Assembly: GCF_016313185.1 (NCBI RefSeq)
Contig: NZ_CP066218.1
Span: forward strand, 2,356,001 to 2,420,000
Origin: Mycolicibacterium baixiangningiae
Lineage (GTDB): Bacteria; Actinomycetota; Actinomycetes; Mycobacteriales; Mycobacteriaceae
Direction: 5' to 3'
DNA length: 64,000 nucleotides
Shown here one piece after another: positions 9,142-17,713 of the stretch; position 1 is the first letter of the stretch, and every line of letters begins with the position of its first letter. The notes under the pieces were generated by a model. The model made no database searches and had not been told where the DNA came from. It worked only from the letters and a program-made list of their open reading frames with translations. The position numbers were made by a program, and so were the translations under genes.

Positions 9142-10676
9142 GAGGACTCGTCCTCACCGAGCACCGCGTCGCGGAATCGGACCGCACCGTCGCGGCGCGC
9201 CTCGTACCCGGACAGCGCGGGCGTCCACGCCTGGATGACCGACGGGTTGTAGAGATAGATGTAGCTGACCTCGTCGGCGATCCGCGTGGCGGCCTTCGCG
9301 TAGACGTCGTGGCGCGCGTCGCGGTCGGTCTCGACCCGCCCGGCGTCGAGCAACCGGTCGACCTCGGGATCGGAGAACTTCTGCGCATTGCTGGTGCCGT
9401 TGGTGTGGTGCTGGGCGTAGTAGAAGTCGTCGGGGTCGATGTTGCCGAGCCAGCCCATCATCAGCATGTCGAAGTTGCCGTTGTTCTGTTCGTCGAGCCA
9501 GGTGGCGAAGTCGACGGTGCGGATGTCGACGTCGACGCCCAGCGGGGCGAGGTTGTCGGCGATGATCTGTGCGGCGGTGACGGTCTCCGGGTACTCGCTG
9601 GTGACCAGCATGTCGAGCTTGTCGGGTGTCGCATTCGCCTCGGCCAGCAGGCTTCTGGACTTGTCGAGGTCATAGGAGTAGGTCCCGTACGGGGTGAACC
9701 AGGGATTGCCGTCGGGGATGGCGAGTTGGTTCTCGGCGGCGGTGCCGTAGCTCGTCGCGGCGACGATCGCGTCCCGGTCGATCCCGTAGGCGATCGCCTG
9801 GCGGACGCGCACGTCGTTCCACGGCGGGCGGGCCTCGTTGAGCGCCAGATACCAGTAGTCGTTGCTCGGCGTGACCGCCAGACGCAGAGACTCATCGCCG
9901 CGCAACTGGGAAACACGCTGCGGGGGAATCGAATCCGTCCAGTCGACCTCGCCGGCCTGCAGTGCCGACAGCGACGTCGACGGTTCGGAGATGAACCGGA
10001 ACGTCACCCCTGAGATGCGGGGCGGTCCGCCCCAGTACGACGGGTTGGCGCGCAACGTGATCGAGTCACCGCTGGTGGCGCCCGCGAACGAGAACGGACC
10101 GGTGCCGACGGGATGCGTGGTGATCTGCCCGCTTTCGACGTTGGCCCGCGACACGATCGCCATACCCTTGAAGCCACCGAGGTTCGTGAGCAGATTCGGG
10201 GTGGGTTTGTCGACGGTGATGCGCACGGTGGCCGGGTCGACCGCGGTGATGTCGGTGACCGCGCTGAACTTGTCGACGTTGGTCAGCTGCTCGTCGATGA
10301 TGCGGCGGTAGGAGTACACGACGTCCTCGGCGGCGAACGGCGTGCCGTCGTGGAACGTGACCCCGCGCCGCAGGTGGAATGTCCACACCCGCTGATCGGG
10401 GCTGACCTCCCACGATTCGGCCAGTGCCGGACGCATCTCGAGGTCGGCGTCGGGTTCGACGAGGGTGTCGAAGACGTTCTCGAGCACCTCGAACGAGAAA
10501 TACGCCGAGGTCTTGTGCGGGTCGAGCTGGTCGGGTTCCCCGGCGATCGCGGCGACCAGATTGTCCGATGCGGCGTCACCGAGATCGACCCGTTCACCGG
10601 TGGAGCAGCCCGCCACCGCCAGCAGCAGGGCCACAGTGAGCGCCAGGCCGGCAGCCCGTACCGCTCCACGCCGCAT
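9138..10676 (-). CDS. Peptide-type ABC transporter substrate-binding lipoprotein (DppA-like)
   Basis: A 512-residue family-5 solute-binding protein (SBP_bac_5). Residues 1-23 are a lipoprotein signal peptide with lipobox AVAGC, so Cys24 should be lipidated and the protein anchored outside the membrane. The mature part has the usual 'ALAESWEVSPD...TFHLRRGVTFHDGTPF' elements and the late 'IMMGW'-like region of peptide binders. The ATG at 10676 is used because it gives a proper signal peptide; the longer frame up to 10739 would mask it. It is the first gene of the operon. Ligand identity (peptide, metallophore or glycan-peptide) is not determinable. Confidence 0.93.
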   Translation of the reverse strand: MRRGAVRAAGLALTVALLLAVAGCSTGERVDLGDAASDNLVAAIAGEPDQLDPHKTSAYFSFEVLENVFDTLVEPDADLEMRPALAESWEVSPDQRVWTFHLRRGVTFHDGTPFAAEDVVYSYRRIIDEQLTNVDKFSAVTDITAVDPATVRITVDKPTPNLLTNLGGFKGMAIVSRANVESGQITTHPVGTGPFSFAGATSGDSITLRANPSYWGGPPRISGVTFRFISEPSTSLSALQAGEVDWTDSIPPQRVSQLRGDESLRLAVTPSNDYWYLALNEARPPWNDVRVRQAIAYGIDRDAIVAATSYGTAAENQLAIPDGNPWFTPYGTYSYDLDKSRSLLAEANATPDKLDMLVTSEYPETVTAAQIIADNLAPLGVDVDIRTVDFATWLDEQNNGNFDMLMMGWLGNIDPDDFYYAQHHTNGTSNAQKFSDPEVDRLLDAGRVETDRDARHDVYAKAATRIADEVSYIYLYNPSVIQAWTPALSGYEARRDGAVRFRDAVLGEDESS

Positions 10677-10781
10677 CACGACCACCTCAAGATCACCGGG
10701 CACCTGCAGGCTTCTTACCCCCTGCGGTCGGGATCGCAAACGCCGGAGCCCTGAACCGGTGACGATCCGGCAGGCGGACTG

Positions 10782-10788
10782 CCATACT
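10782..10788 (+). promoter_or_regulatory. Candidate -10 element giving a leaderless transcript
   Basis: CATACT (10783-10788) ends 7 nt before the ATG at 10796. Transcription would then begin at or next to the A of the start codon, as in many mycobacterial leaderless mRNAs. No Shine-Dalgarno sequence is visible, which agrees. Confidence 0.4.
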
Positions 10789-10795
10789 GACCCCG

Positions 10796-11329
10796 ATGAC
10801 GATCCTCACTCGAGTGATAGCCGCCGTGGTCCTGGCACTCGGCGCGGCGGTGGGCGCGGCCGGCCCGGCGCAGGCCGAGCAGAAGGTGCTGGAGGGCGTC
10901 TACACCTATACCCAAGCCGACGGCCTGAGCGGGGATCTGACGATCTACCCGTCCTGCGTGCCCACCGTGGGCGATCTGCGCGAATCGCTGTACCTTCCGG
11001 TCGCCTGCCGTCTCTGGGTGCAGGCCTTCACCGGGGTTCAGGGCGGCCAGGCCCGGCTCGCCAACGGCGTGTGGGCGTACACGACGCCAGTCAACGAAGG
11101 CTTCAAATGCGCGGACGGCAGCTTCGCGCCGATCGCCGAGACCTACGAGTTCAACACCGACACCATGAGCGGGACCCGCACCACCACCAACGTCCCGGCG
11201 TGCAACGGAACCGTGCCGGCCAACATGGTGAAGACACCCTTCACGCTGGCGTTCAAACAACCGCTCCCGATCCCCGTCGACCAGTACCCGTTGATCTGCG
11301 AGCCGGGCGGATTGCGGCGCTGCTTCTAG
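10796..11329 (+). CDS. Secreted protein of unknown function
   Basis: A 177-residue exported protein with a signal peptide at 1-28 (hydrophobic Val/Ala/Leu core, cleavage expected after AQA). The mature region is about 150 residues, rich in Tyr, Thr and Gly, with six Cys spread along it including one before the C-terminal Phe, so disulfides are likely. This resembles the small secreted mycobacterial proteins of unknown role. It faces the ABC operon divergently and precedes a K+ channel gene by 13 nt on the same strand. I do not recognise a named family. Confidence 0.75.
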   Translation: MTILTRVIAAVVLALGAAVGAAGPAQAEQKVLEGVYTYTQADGLSGDLTIYPSCVPTVGDLRESLYLPVACRLWVQAFTGVQGGQARLANGVWAYTTPVNEGFKCADGSFAPIAETYEFNTDTMSGTRTTTNVPACNGTVPANMVKTPFTLAFKQPLPIPVDQYPLICEPGGLRRCF

Positions 11330-11342
11330 GGCGCTTCGCCGG

Positions 11343-12068
11343 ATGGTAGATGGCACGCGCTTGGAGCGCTATGAGCTGCGGTCCGAATGGCCGCTGGCAG
11401 GCGTTGCGCTGCTCTTCCTTGCGGTGTTCTCGGTCGACGTGTTGCTACAGCCTCGCGGGACGGCCGACACCGTCGTCGAAATCGCTCTGAAAGTCACCTA
11501 TTTCGTTTTTGTGCTCGATTATCTGACCCGGCTGTACCTCGCCCGACCCCGCGGCCGTTGGTTCGTTCGTCACCTGTTCGATCTGGCGATCGTGGCGCTG
11601 CCGTTCCTGCGTCCCCTGCGGTTGCTCAGCTTGGCGGTCGTGGTCAAGGTGCTTCAGCGAGCCGTCGGCCAGAGCATCCGCGGTCGCGTGATCGTCTACA
11701 CCGTCTGCGGCGCCACGGTGATCATCTATGCCGCAGCGCTGGCGATCCTCGAAGTCGAGCGCGGGCAGCCGGAAGCGAAGATCGGGAACTTCGGCGACGC
11801 GGTGTGGTGGGCGATCACCACGGTCACGACTGTCGGTTACGGCGACTTCTCTCCGGTGACGTTCCAGGGACGCATGGTGGCGGTGGCGCTCATGATCGGA
11901 GGCATCAGCCTCGTCGGTGTGGTGACCGCGACCCTGGCGTCCTGGATCATCCAGCGCGTCGCCGAAGAGGATACCGCCAGTCAGGCCGCGACCGTCGCGC
12001 ATGTGGAACAGCTGCGAGACGAGGTCCGCCAACTCCGAGAAGCGCTCGAAGGGCGCCTCCGACGCTAG
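11343..12068 (+). CDS. Voltage-gated-type potassium channel
   Basis: A 241-residue membrane protein of the Kv/Kch class. The selectivity filter TVGYGD lies near residues 159-164 between the pore helix and the last transmembrane helix. Four helices precede it, and the one at about 80-110 has regularly spaced Arg/Lys like a reduced voltage sensor. The C-terminal 35 residues (HVEQLRDEVRQL...) form a coiled coil expected to help tetramerisation. There is no RCK/TrkA domain, so regulation is by voltage or unknown ligands. It overlaps the convergent SDR gene by 4 nt. Confidence 0.93.
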   Translation: MVDGTRLERYELRSEWPLAGVALLFLAVFSVDVLLQPRGTADTVVEIALKVTYFVFVLDYLTRLYLARPRGRWFVRHLFDLAIVALPFLRPLRLLSLAVVVKVLQRAVGQSIRGRVIVYTVCGATVIIYAAALAILEVERGQPEAKIGNFGDAVWWAITTVTTVGYGDFSPVTFQGRMVAVALMIGGISLVGVVTATLASWIIQRVAEEDTASQAATVAHVEQLRDEVRQLREALEGRLRR

Positions 12069-12820
12069 GCGATGAACCCGCCGTCGACGTTCCAGTTGGC
12101 CCCGGTGACGTAGCCGGCGTTTGGTCCCGCGAGATAGCTCACCACGCCTGCCACGTCGGCGGTGTGCCCGTAGTGCCCGACGGCGATGAGTTGCCTTGCC
12201 GCGTCGGCGAATTCGCCGTCCGCAGGGTTCATATCCGTCGCGATCGGGCCCGGCTGGACGTTGTTGACCGTGATCCCGCGTGGCCCCAGTTCGCGGGCCA
12301 GGCCGCGGGTCAGACCCGCCACCGCGGCCTTCGTCATCGCATACACCGACAGGCCGGCCGAGGGGACCCGGTCGGCGTTGATGCTGCCGATGTTGATGAT
12401 GCGCCCGCCGTCACCGAGATGCGGGACCGCGGACTGGATCGCCACGAACACCCCGCGCACGTTGACCGCGACCAGACGGTCGAACTCGGCGAGCGGGAAC
12501 GAGTCGACCGGCGCGAGGTGCGCCACCCCTGCGTTGTTCACCAGGATGTCGAGCCCGCCCAGGCGGGTGACCGTCTCGTCGACCGCCGAGGCGATCTGCC
12601 CGGCATCCGAACTGTCCGCGCGGATCGGCAGCACCCGTCCACCGCCGCGGGACACGTCGACCACCACCTTGTCCGCCTCGGTCACCGACGAGCCGTACGT
12701 GAAGGCCACCGCGGCCCCGTCGAAGGCAAGTCGCCGCACGATCTCCGCACCGATCCCGCGCGACCCGCCGGTCACCAGCGCCCGTCTCCCCGCCAGCGGG
12801 CCGCCCTCCGCAGCCGTCAT
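12065..12820 (-). CDS. Short-chain dehydrogenase/reductase (FabG-like)
   Basis: A 251-residue classical SDR. The cofactor motif TGGSRGIG is at 17-24, NNAG lies near residues 91-94, and the catalytic Ser and YxxxK (YAMTK) are present around residues 145-165. The C-terminus 'NVDGGF' is typical of FabG-like members. NADPH preference is suggested by basic residues but not proven. It is transcribed divergently from the DapB-like reductase and converges on the K+ channel. Substrate unknown. Confidence 0.9.
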   Translation of the reverse strand: MTAAEGGPLAGRRALVTGGSRGIGAEIVRRLAFDGAAVAFTYGSSVTEADKVVVDVSRGGGRVLPIRADSSDAGQIASAVDETVTRLGGLDILVNNAGVAHLAPVDSFPLAEFDRLVAVNVRGVFVAIQSAVPHLGDGGRIINIGSINADRVPSAGLSVYAMTKAAVAGLTRGLARELGPRGITVNNVQPGPIATDMNPADGEFADAARQLIAVGHYGHTADVAGVVSYLAGPNAGYVTGANWNVDGGFIA

Positions 12821-12888
12821 GACGCCTGAATCTAGCCGCCGCGGCCGTCGCGCACCCTATGGTTGACGCAGTCGACGGAAGGCAGCGC

Positions 12889-13962
12889 ATGTCCAAACGG
12901 ATCGTCGTGTGGGGCACCGGTTTCGTCGGCAAGATGGTGGTCGCCGAAATCGACCGGCACCCGCTGTTCGAACTGGTCGGCGTCGGGGTGAGCGACCCGG
13001 GCAAGGTGGGCCGTGACGCGGGGGAGATCTGCGGGCTCGGCCACTCGCTCGGCGTGACCGCCACCGACGACGTCGACGCGCTCATCGCGCTCCGGCCAGA
13101 TGCCCTGGTGCACTTCGGGCCCACTGCCGCACACGCCGACGCCAACGTCGCGCTCATCACCCGATTCCTGCGCGCGGGCATCGACGTGTGCTCGACGGCG
13201 ATGACGCCGTGGGTATGGCCGACCATGCACCTCAACCCGCCCGAGTGGATCATCCCGGTGACCGAGGCCTGCGAACTGGGCGAGTCGTCGTGTTTCACCA
13301 CCGGCATCGACCCCGGCTTCGCCAACGACCTGTTCCCGATGACGCTCATGGGCGTCTGCGCGGAGGTCAAGCGTGTCCGCGCCGCCGAACTGCTCGACTA
13401 CACCAACTACACCGGCGACTACGAGAACGAGATGGGCATCGGCAGGCCGCCGGAGCACAAGGCACTGCTCGAAACATCCGATATCCTCGTCTTTGCCTGG
13501 GGCGCAACGGTTCCCATGATCGCCCACGCGGCGGGCATCATGCTCGACGAGATCACCACCACCTACGACAAGTGGGTGACGCCGACGGATCGCAAGAGCG
13601 CCAAGGGCGTCATCGAAGCGGGCAACGTCGCCGCCGTCCGGTTCACCATCAACGGTGTGTACCGCGGTGAGACCCGCATCCAGCTCGAACACGTCAACCG
13701 GATCGGCAACGACGCCGCGCCGGACTGGCCCTGCGGCACCGAGAGCGACGTCTACCGCGTCGAGATCGACGGCACGCCCAGCATCGTGCAGGAGACGGCG
13801 TTCCGGTTCACCGACGGGTCCGGACGTGACGCCGCCGCGGCGGGTTGTCTGGCCACCGGGATGCGGGCGCTCAACGCGGTGCCCGCGGTCAACGACCTGC
13901 GGCCGGGCTGGGTCACGGCCCTGGACTTACCGCTGATCGCCGGAGCAGGCACAATTCGCTGA
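12889..13962 (+). CDS. Dihydrodipicolinate-reductase-like NAD(P) oxidoreductase
   Basis: A 357-residue protein with an N-terminal Rossmann motif (VVWGTGFVG at about 5-13) and a layout like the mycobacterial 'dihydrodipicolinate reductase' family, which groups with diaminopentanoate/amine dehydrogenases rather than true DapB (about 245 residues). The start at 12889 has a GGAAGG ribosome site about 6-10 nt upstream, better than the earlier in-frame start. The stop overlaps the start of the Hsp70-like gene (TGATG), so both are translationally coupled. The physiological substrate is unknown. Confidence 0.82.
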   Translation: MSKRIVVWGTGFVGKMVVAEIDRHPLFELVGVGVSDPGKVGRDAGEICGLGHSLGVTATDDVDALIALRPDALVHFGPTAAHADANVALITRFLRAGIDVCSTAMTPWVWPTMHLNPPEWIIPVTEACELGESSCFTTGIDPGFANDLFPMTLMGVCAEVKRVRAAELLDYTNYTGDYENEMGIGRPPEHKALLETSDILVFAWGATVPMIAHAAGIMLDEITTTYDKWVTPTDRKSAKGVIEAGNVAAVRFTINGVYRGETRIQLEHVNRIGNDAAPDWPCGTESDVYRVEIDGTPSIVQETAFRFTDGSGRDAAAAGCLATGMRALNAVPAVNDLRPGWVTALDLPLIAGAGTIR

Positions 13963-15689
13963 TGCCAGACGGGATAGGACTGTCGCTCGGCGCGACCACG
14001 CTGTCGGCCGTGGTCGTCGGCCGCGCCGCGGTGCGCCGCACACCGGTACTGACGCTGTTCGCCCACCGGCCGCCCGAGGTCGGCGTCCCCAGCGAGAACC
14101 CGCGGCTCGACGAGCGCGGCCTGGTCATCACCGATTTCGTCGATCGGGTCGGCGACCCGGTCGCCATCCTCGCCTCAGACGGCACCAGCCACCGCGGAGA
14201 AGCGCTGACGGCAGACGCGCTGCGGGCCCTGCTCTACGCGCTGACCCGCGGCCGCACCCCGGTCGACCCGATCGCGGTGACCCATCCCGCCCACTGGCAC
14301 CCCGGCGCCGTCGACGCGCTTCGCGCCGCGCTCGCCGAGGTACCCGAGTTCGGGCCGTCGGCGCAGGTCCTGCCCGATGCGACCGCGGCACTGACCGCAT
14401 TGCAGGCCGATCCGGGGTTGCCCGCCAACGGCGTCGTCGCGCTGTGCGACTTCGGCGGCTCCGGCACCAGCATCACGTTGGTCGACGCGGACGGACTGCG
14501 GCCGATCGCCCCCACGGTCCGCCATCTCGACCTGTCCGGAGATGTGCTCGACCAGGCGCTGCTCAGCCACGTCGTCGGTGGCCTGAACGCCGCCGGGGCG
14601 GTGGACCTTTCGGGCACCTCGGCCATCGGTTCGCTGGCCCGGTTGCGGAGTGCCTGCCGCGGCGCCAAGGAACGGCTGTCCACCGAGACCGTGACGGCGC
14701 TGACCGCCGAACTGCCCGGACACAGCGGCGAGGTCCGGCTGACGCGTGCCGAACTCGACGACGTGGTGCGCCGACCGCTCGGCGACTTCGTGGCCGTCCT
14801 GCACAGCACCCTGGAGCGCGCCGGGGTGCAACCGGCCGACCTGGTCGCGGTCGCCACCGCGGGGGGCGGCGCGCGTATCCCGATCATCACCACGACTCTC
14901 TCGGAGAACTTCCGCGTCCCGGTCGTCACGACCCCGCGGCCCGAACTGTCGGCAGCGGTAGGCGCCGGGCTGGCGGCGATCCGCGGTCCCGGTGATGACG
15001 ACCGGACGGCGCTCGCCGCGGTCGCGCCGGCGACGGCCGCCGCGCCGGTCGTCGACGACACCGCCGAGTCCAGTACGTTCCGCGCGCTGGCGTGGTCGGA
15101 TGCCGACGACATCCCCGATATCGCGCCCGCCGCGTACGGCGCCGACCCGGCCGGCGAGCCGGATGTGCGGCCGCAGCTGCAGTTCGGCGCCGCCGACTCC
15201 GACTCCGGCGGCGGCCGGCCCGCCGCGGTGCCGTGGTACCGGCGGCCGCCGGTGGCGTTGGCGATCGGGGCGGCCGCCGTCCTCGCGGCCCTCGCGGCGG
15301 CGGTGTTCCTCGTCAACCGCGATGACGGTGCCAATGGCGTCGACGACGTCCCGGCGTCCCCGGCCACCACCACCGCGACGACGGAGACGCCCGCTCCCGC
15401 GCCCGCGGCGCCACCGCCCGTCGACACGCCGGCACCCCAGATCCCGGCGCCCGAGACGCAGACCGTCACCCAGACCGCCCCGCCGCCTGCGCCGTCCGAG
15501 GCGCCGCCCCCGCCCCCGCCGCCGACGTCGGAGGCGCCGCCCCCACCGCCGCCGACCACGACACCACCGCCGGCCACCACCCAGCCGCCCCCCACGACCA
15601 CGCAGCCGCCGCGGCTGATCCCGACGCTGCCCTACACGACGATTCCGGGGTTGCCGTTCGTCCCCGCGCCGCCCGGATTCGGCGGTTAG
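13962..15689 (+). CDS. Membrane-anchored Hsp70/actin-like ATPase protein with Pro-rich tail
   Basis: A 575-residue protein. Residues 1-340 resemble the Hsp70/actin ATPase fold: an N-terminal 'GLSLGATTLSAVVVG' phosphate-like strand, a second phosphate loop 'CDFGGSGTSIT' near residues 163-173, and an adenosine-type 'ATAGGGARIP' motif near 299-308. No substrate-binding domain of DnaK follows. Instead there is a linker, one transmembrane helix (about 427-450) and a Pro/Thr-rich tail of about 125 residues predicted outside the membrane. Such Hsp70-like membrane proteins occur across mycobacteria; function is unknown. It is coupled to the DapB-like reductase. Confidence 0.8.
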   Translation: MPDGIGLSLGATTLSAVVVGRAAVRRTPVLTLFAHRPPEVGVPSENPRLDERGLVITDFVDRVGDPVAILASDGTSHRGEALTADALRALLYALTRGRTPVDPIAVTHPAHWHPGAVDALRAALAEVPEFGPSAQVLPDATAALTALQADPGLPANGVVALCDFGGSGTSITLVDADGLRPIAPTVRHLDLSGDVLDQALLSHVVGGLNAAGAVDLSGTSAIGSLARLRSACRGAKERLSTETVTALTAELPGHSGEVRLTRAELDDVVRRPLGDFVAVLHSTLERAGVQPADLVAVATAGGGARIPIITTTLSENFRVPVVTTPRPELSAAVGAGLAAIRGPGDDDRTALAAVAPATAAAPVVDDTAESSTFRALAWSDADDIPDIAPAAYGADPAGEPDVRPQLQFGAADSDSGGGRPAAVPWYRRPPVALAIGAAAVLAALAAAVFLVNRDDGANGVDDVPASPATTTATTETPAPAPAAPPPVDTPAPQIPAPETQTVTQTAPPPAPSEAPPPPPPPTSEAPPPPPPTTTPPPATTQPPPTTTQPPRLIPTLPYTTIPGLPFVPAPPGFGG

Positions 15690-16001
15690 CTATCCGCGGC
15701 GCACGCCGGTCACCGCCGAGCGCGGCAGCCGGCCGGCCCGCGAGTGGCCGCTCATCCGGTCGCCGTCGATCACGACGTCGAAGTCGAGGTGCAACCGCAT
15801 CGGTTTGGTGACCGACTGTCGCCACGTCACGCGGTGTTCGCCCGGCGCCTCGGCGGCGACGATGTCCTGGAGGGGAACCGTTTCGCTTTTCGAGCTGGCG
15901 CTCCCACGCAGGGAACCGCCGTCGTCGGCGAATTCATATGTGACGTCGAGAGATCCGATCGGGGTCTTGATCCGCACCTCCCACGTGCCGACGACGCCCA
16001 T
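15690..16001 (-). CDS. Small beta-rich protein, function unknown
   Basis: A 103-residue cytoplasmic protein with alternating polar/hydrophobic residues and no motif I can name. The spacing of Trp, Tyr, Phe and Gly suggests a small beta-barrel. The ATG at 16001 overlaps the stop of the DJ-1-type gene by 1 nt (TGATG), so it is its operon partner; longer upstream reading would run inside that gene. It ends directly against the stop of the convergent Hsp70-like gene. Confidence 0.7.
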   Translation of the reverse strand: MGVVGTWEVRIKTPIGSLDVTYEFADDGGSLRGSASSKSETVPLQDIVAAEAPGEHRVTWRQSVTKPMRLHLDFDVVIDGDRMSGHSRAGRLPRSAVTGVRRG

Positions 16002-16657
16002 CACACCGCCACCGGGACGCGCCCGCGGTTGCTCCACACGGTTCCGCGGCGCTCGTAGGCGAACAGTGACTCGACCGCGGTCGCGATCTTGGGTCCGTAG
16101 CTGCGGTCGAGCAGATGCAGTGCCAGATCCAGCCCCGAGGTCACCCCCGCCGCGGTGACCAGGTCGCCGTCGTCGACCACCCGGGCCGGCACGGCGTGCA
16201 CACCGGTCGCCTCGAGCACGGCCATGCCGAGGTGGTGGGTGACCGCATACCGGCCCTCGAGCAGGCCAGCCATGGCCAGGGCGAGGGAGCCGCCGCATAC
16301 CGTGGCGACCGTGATCTGCGGATTGGCGAATGCGCGGCGCATGAGCGGGATCGCCGCGGTCTCGCCGAAGCGGGCCAGCAGGACCGGGATGGTCACGTCG
16401 CCGTCGTCCGGATCGCCTTCGACCGGCCCGGCGGCGCCGGGGACGATCACGAAACCGGGACGCTCCGGGTCCAGACCGGAGGTGGCCTGCAACACCAGGC
16501 CGCGGCTGCCGCTGACCACCGGGCGCGGCCCCTCCGCGGAGACCAGCTCCACCGTCAGTTCACCACCGAGGGCGTCGCTTCCGGCGACCAGGACTTCGAA
16601 CGGCGCGATGACGTCGAGCGGGTCGAACCCGTCGAACAACACGAACTGGGCATTCAT
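16001..16657 (-). CDS. DJ-1/PfpI family protein
   Basis: A 218-residue class-I glutamine amidotransferase-like protein. The nucleophile-elbow Cys121 lies in 'VCGGSL', and an early acidic residue (Glu21) fits the DJ-1 active-site pattern. There is no C-terminal DNA-binding domain, unlike its divergent neighbour. Possible roles are isonitrile hydratase-like, deglycase or chaperone activity, but sequence alone does not decide. It is divergent from a GlxA-type regulator whose sensor domain belongs to the same superfamily, which suggests related ligands. Confidence 0.85.
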   Translation of the reverse strand: MNAQFVLFDGFDPLDVIAPFEVLVAGSDALGGELTVELVSAEGPRPVVSGSRGLVLQATSGLDPERPGFVIVPGAAGPVEGDPDDGDVTIPVLLARFGETAAIPLMRRAFANPQITVATVCGGSLALAMAGLLEGRYAVTHHLGMAVLEATGVHAVPARVVDDGDLVTAAGVTSGLDLALHLLDRSYGPKIATAVESLFAYERRGTVWSNRGRVPVAV

Positions 16658-16750
16658 ATCGGCCAGCGTGCCCGGTACGGCGGGCCGACAGCAGTGGCCA
16701 GATCGTCAATCTGCGCTGACATCTTGCCAGTCGCCTGCTACCGTGCGGCC

Positions 16751-17713
16751 ATGCACACCGTCGCGGTCCTGGCAATGCCGGACACCATCGTCTTCGACCT
16801 CGCCACCGCCGTCGAGGTGTTCGGGCGGGCCCGAAAAGCCGACGGCACAACGGCGTACGAGGTGCGCGTGTGCGCCACCGCTCCCGAGGTGGATGCGGGG
16901 CCGTTGCGCATCGGCACCGATCACGGCATCGACGCCATGGCTCACGCGGACACGATCGTGGTACCCGGCGGCAACGACATCACCGCCGCGGTGCCGGAGG
17001 TGGTGCTCGACGCATTGCGCACGGCGTATTCGGCGGGCATCCGGATCGCCTCGATCTGCACCGGTGCGTTCACCGTGGCCGCCGCGGGTCTACTCGACGG
17101 CCGGCGGGCCACCACCCACTGGCTTGCCGCCGACCCGTTCCGCGCGGCGTTCCCCGCGGTGCGTCTCGACCCCGACGTGCTCTACGTCGACGAAGGGCAG
17201 GTGCTCACCTCGGCGGGTGCGTCGGCGGGCCTGGATCTCTGTCTGCACATGGTGGCGCGCGACCACGGCGCCGCTGTCGCCGCGGACTCCGCCCGGATGG
17301 CCGTCGCGCCGCTGCACCGCAGCGGGGGTCAGGCGCAGTTCATCCTGCGCAACCGCGCGGCCACCGCACCGCTCGCCGAGCGCACTGAACTCGACGCCGT
17401 GCTGGCCTGGCTCGAACAGCAGGCCCACCGCGACCTGACGCTGGCCGACATCGCGCAGTACGCGTCGATGAGTGTGCGCACCCTGAACCGGCGTTTCCAG
17501 GCCGAGACCGGCCAGACCCCCATGCAGTGGGTGACCGGGGTGCGCGTCCGTCACGCCCAACAGCTGCTGGAGACCACCGGTTACGGCGTCGAACGCGTCG
17601 GCCGCGAAGTCGGATTCAGCTCGCCGGCCAACTTCCGCGAACAGTTCCGCCGGCTCACAGGCGTGGCACCCCTGAGCTACCGCAACACCTTTCGCGAGCA
17701 AATCGCCGGCTGA
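16751..17713 (+). CDS. GlxA-type AraC-family transcriptional regulator
   Basis: A 320-residue regulator with an N-terminal DJ-1/PfpI-like domain (1-180, Cys103 in 'ICTGAF') and a C-terminal AraC DNA-binding domain with two helix-turn-helix motifs (about 215-312). The second carries the typical 'GFSSPANFREQFRRLTG' element. The ATG at 16751 follows a TACCGT element by 6 nt, which suggests a leaderless mRNA. It probably controls the divergent DJ-1 gene and its small partner. Confidence 0.9.
   Translation: MHTVAVLAMPDTIVFDLATAVEVFGRARKADGTTAYEVRVCATAPEVDAGPLRIGTDHGIDAMAHADTIVVPGGNDITAAVPEVVLDALRTAYSAGIRIASICTGAFTVAAAGLLDGRRATTHWLAADPFRAAFPAVRLDPDVLYVDEGQVLTSAGASAGLDLCLHMVARDHGAAVAADSARMAVAPLHRSGGQAQFILRNRAATAPLAERTELDAVLAWLEQQAHRDLTLADIAQYASMSVRTLNRRFQAETGQTPMQWVTGVRVRHAQQLLETTGYGVERVGREVGFSSPANFREQFRRLTGVAPLSYRNTFREQIAG

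Noticed and set aside
13845..13961. Earlier start for the Hsp70-like protein
   Set aside because: It lies inside the DapB-like gene in another frame; the TGATG overlap at 13962 gives a proper coupled start.
14128..15601. Long Val/Gly/Ser-rich frame on the minus strand opposite the Hsp70-like gene
   Set aside because: It mirrors the Pro/Thr-rich coding strand; no domain is recognisable.
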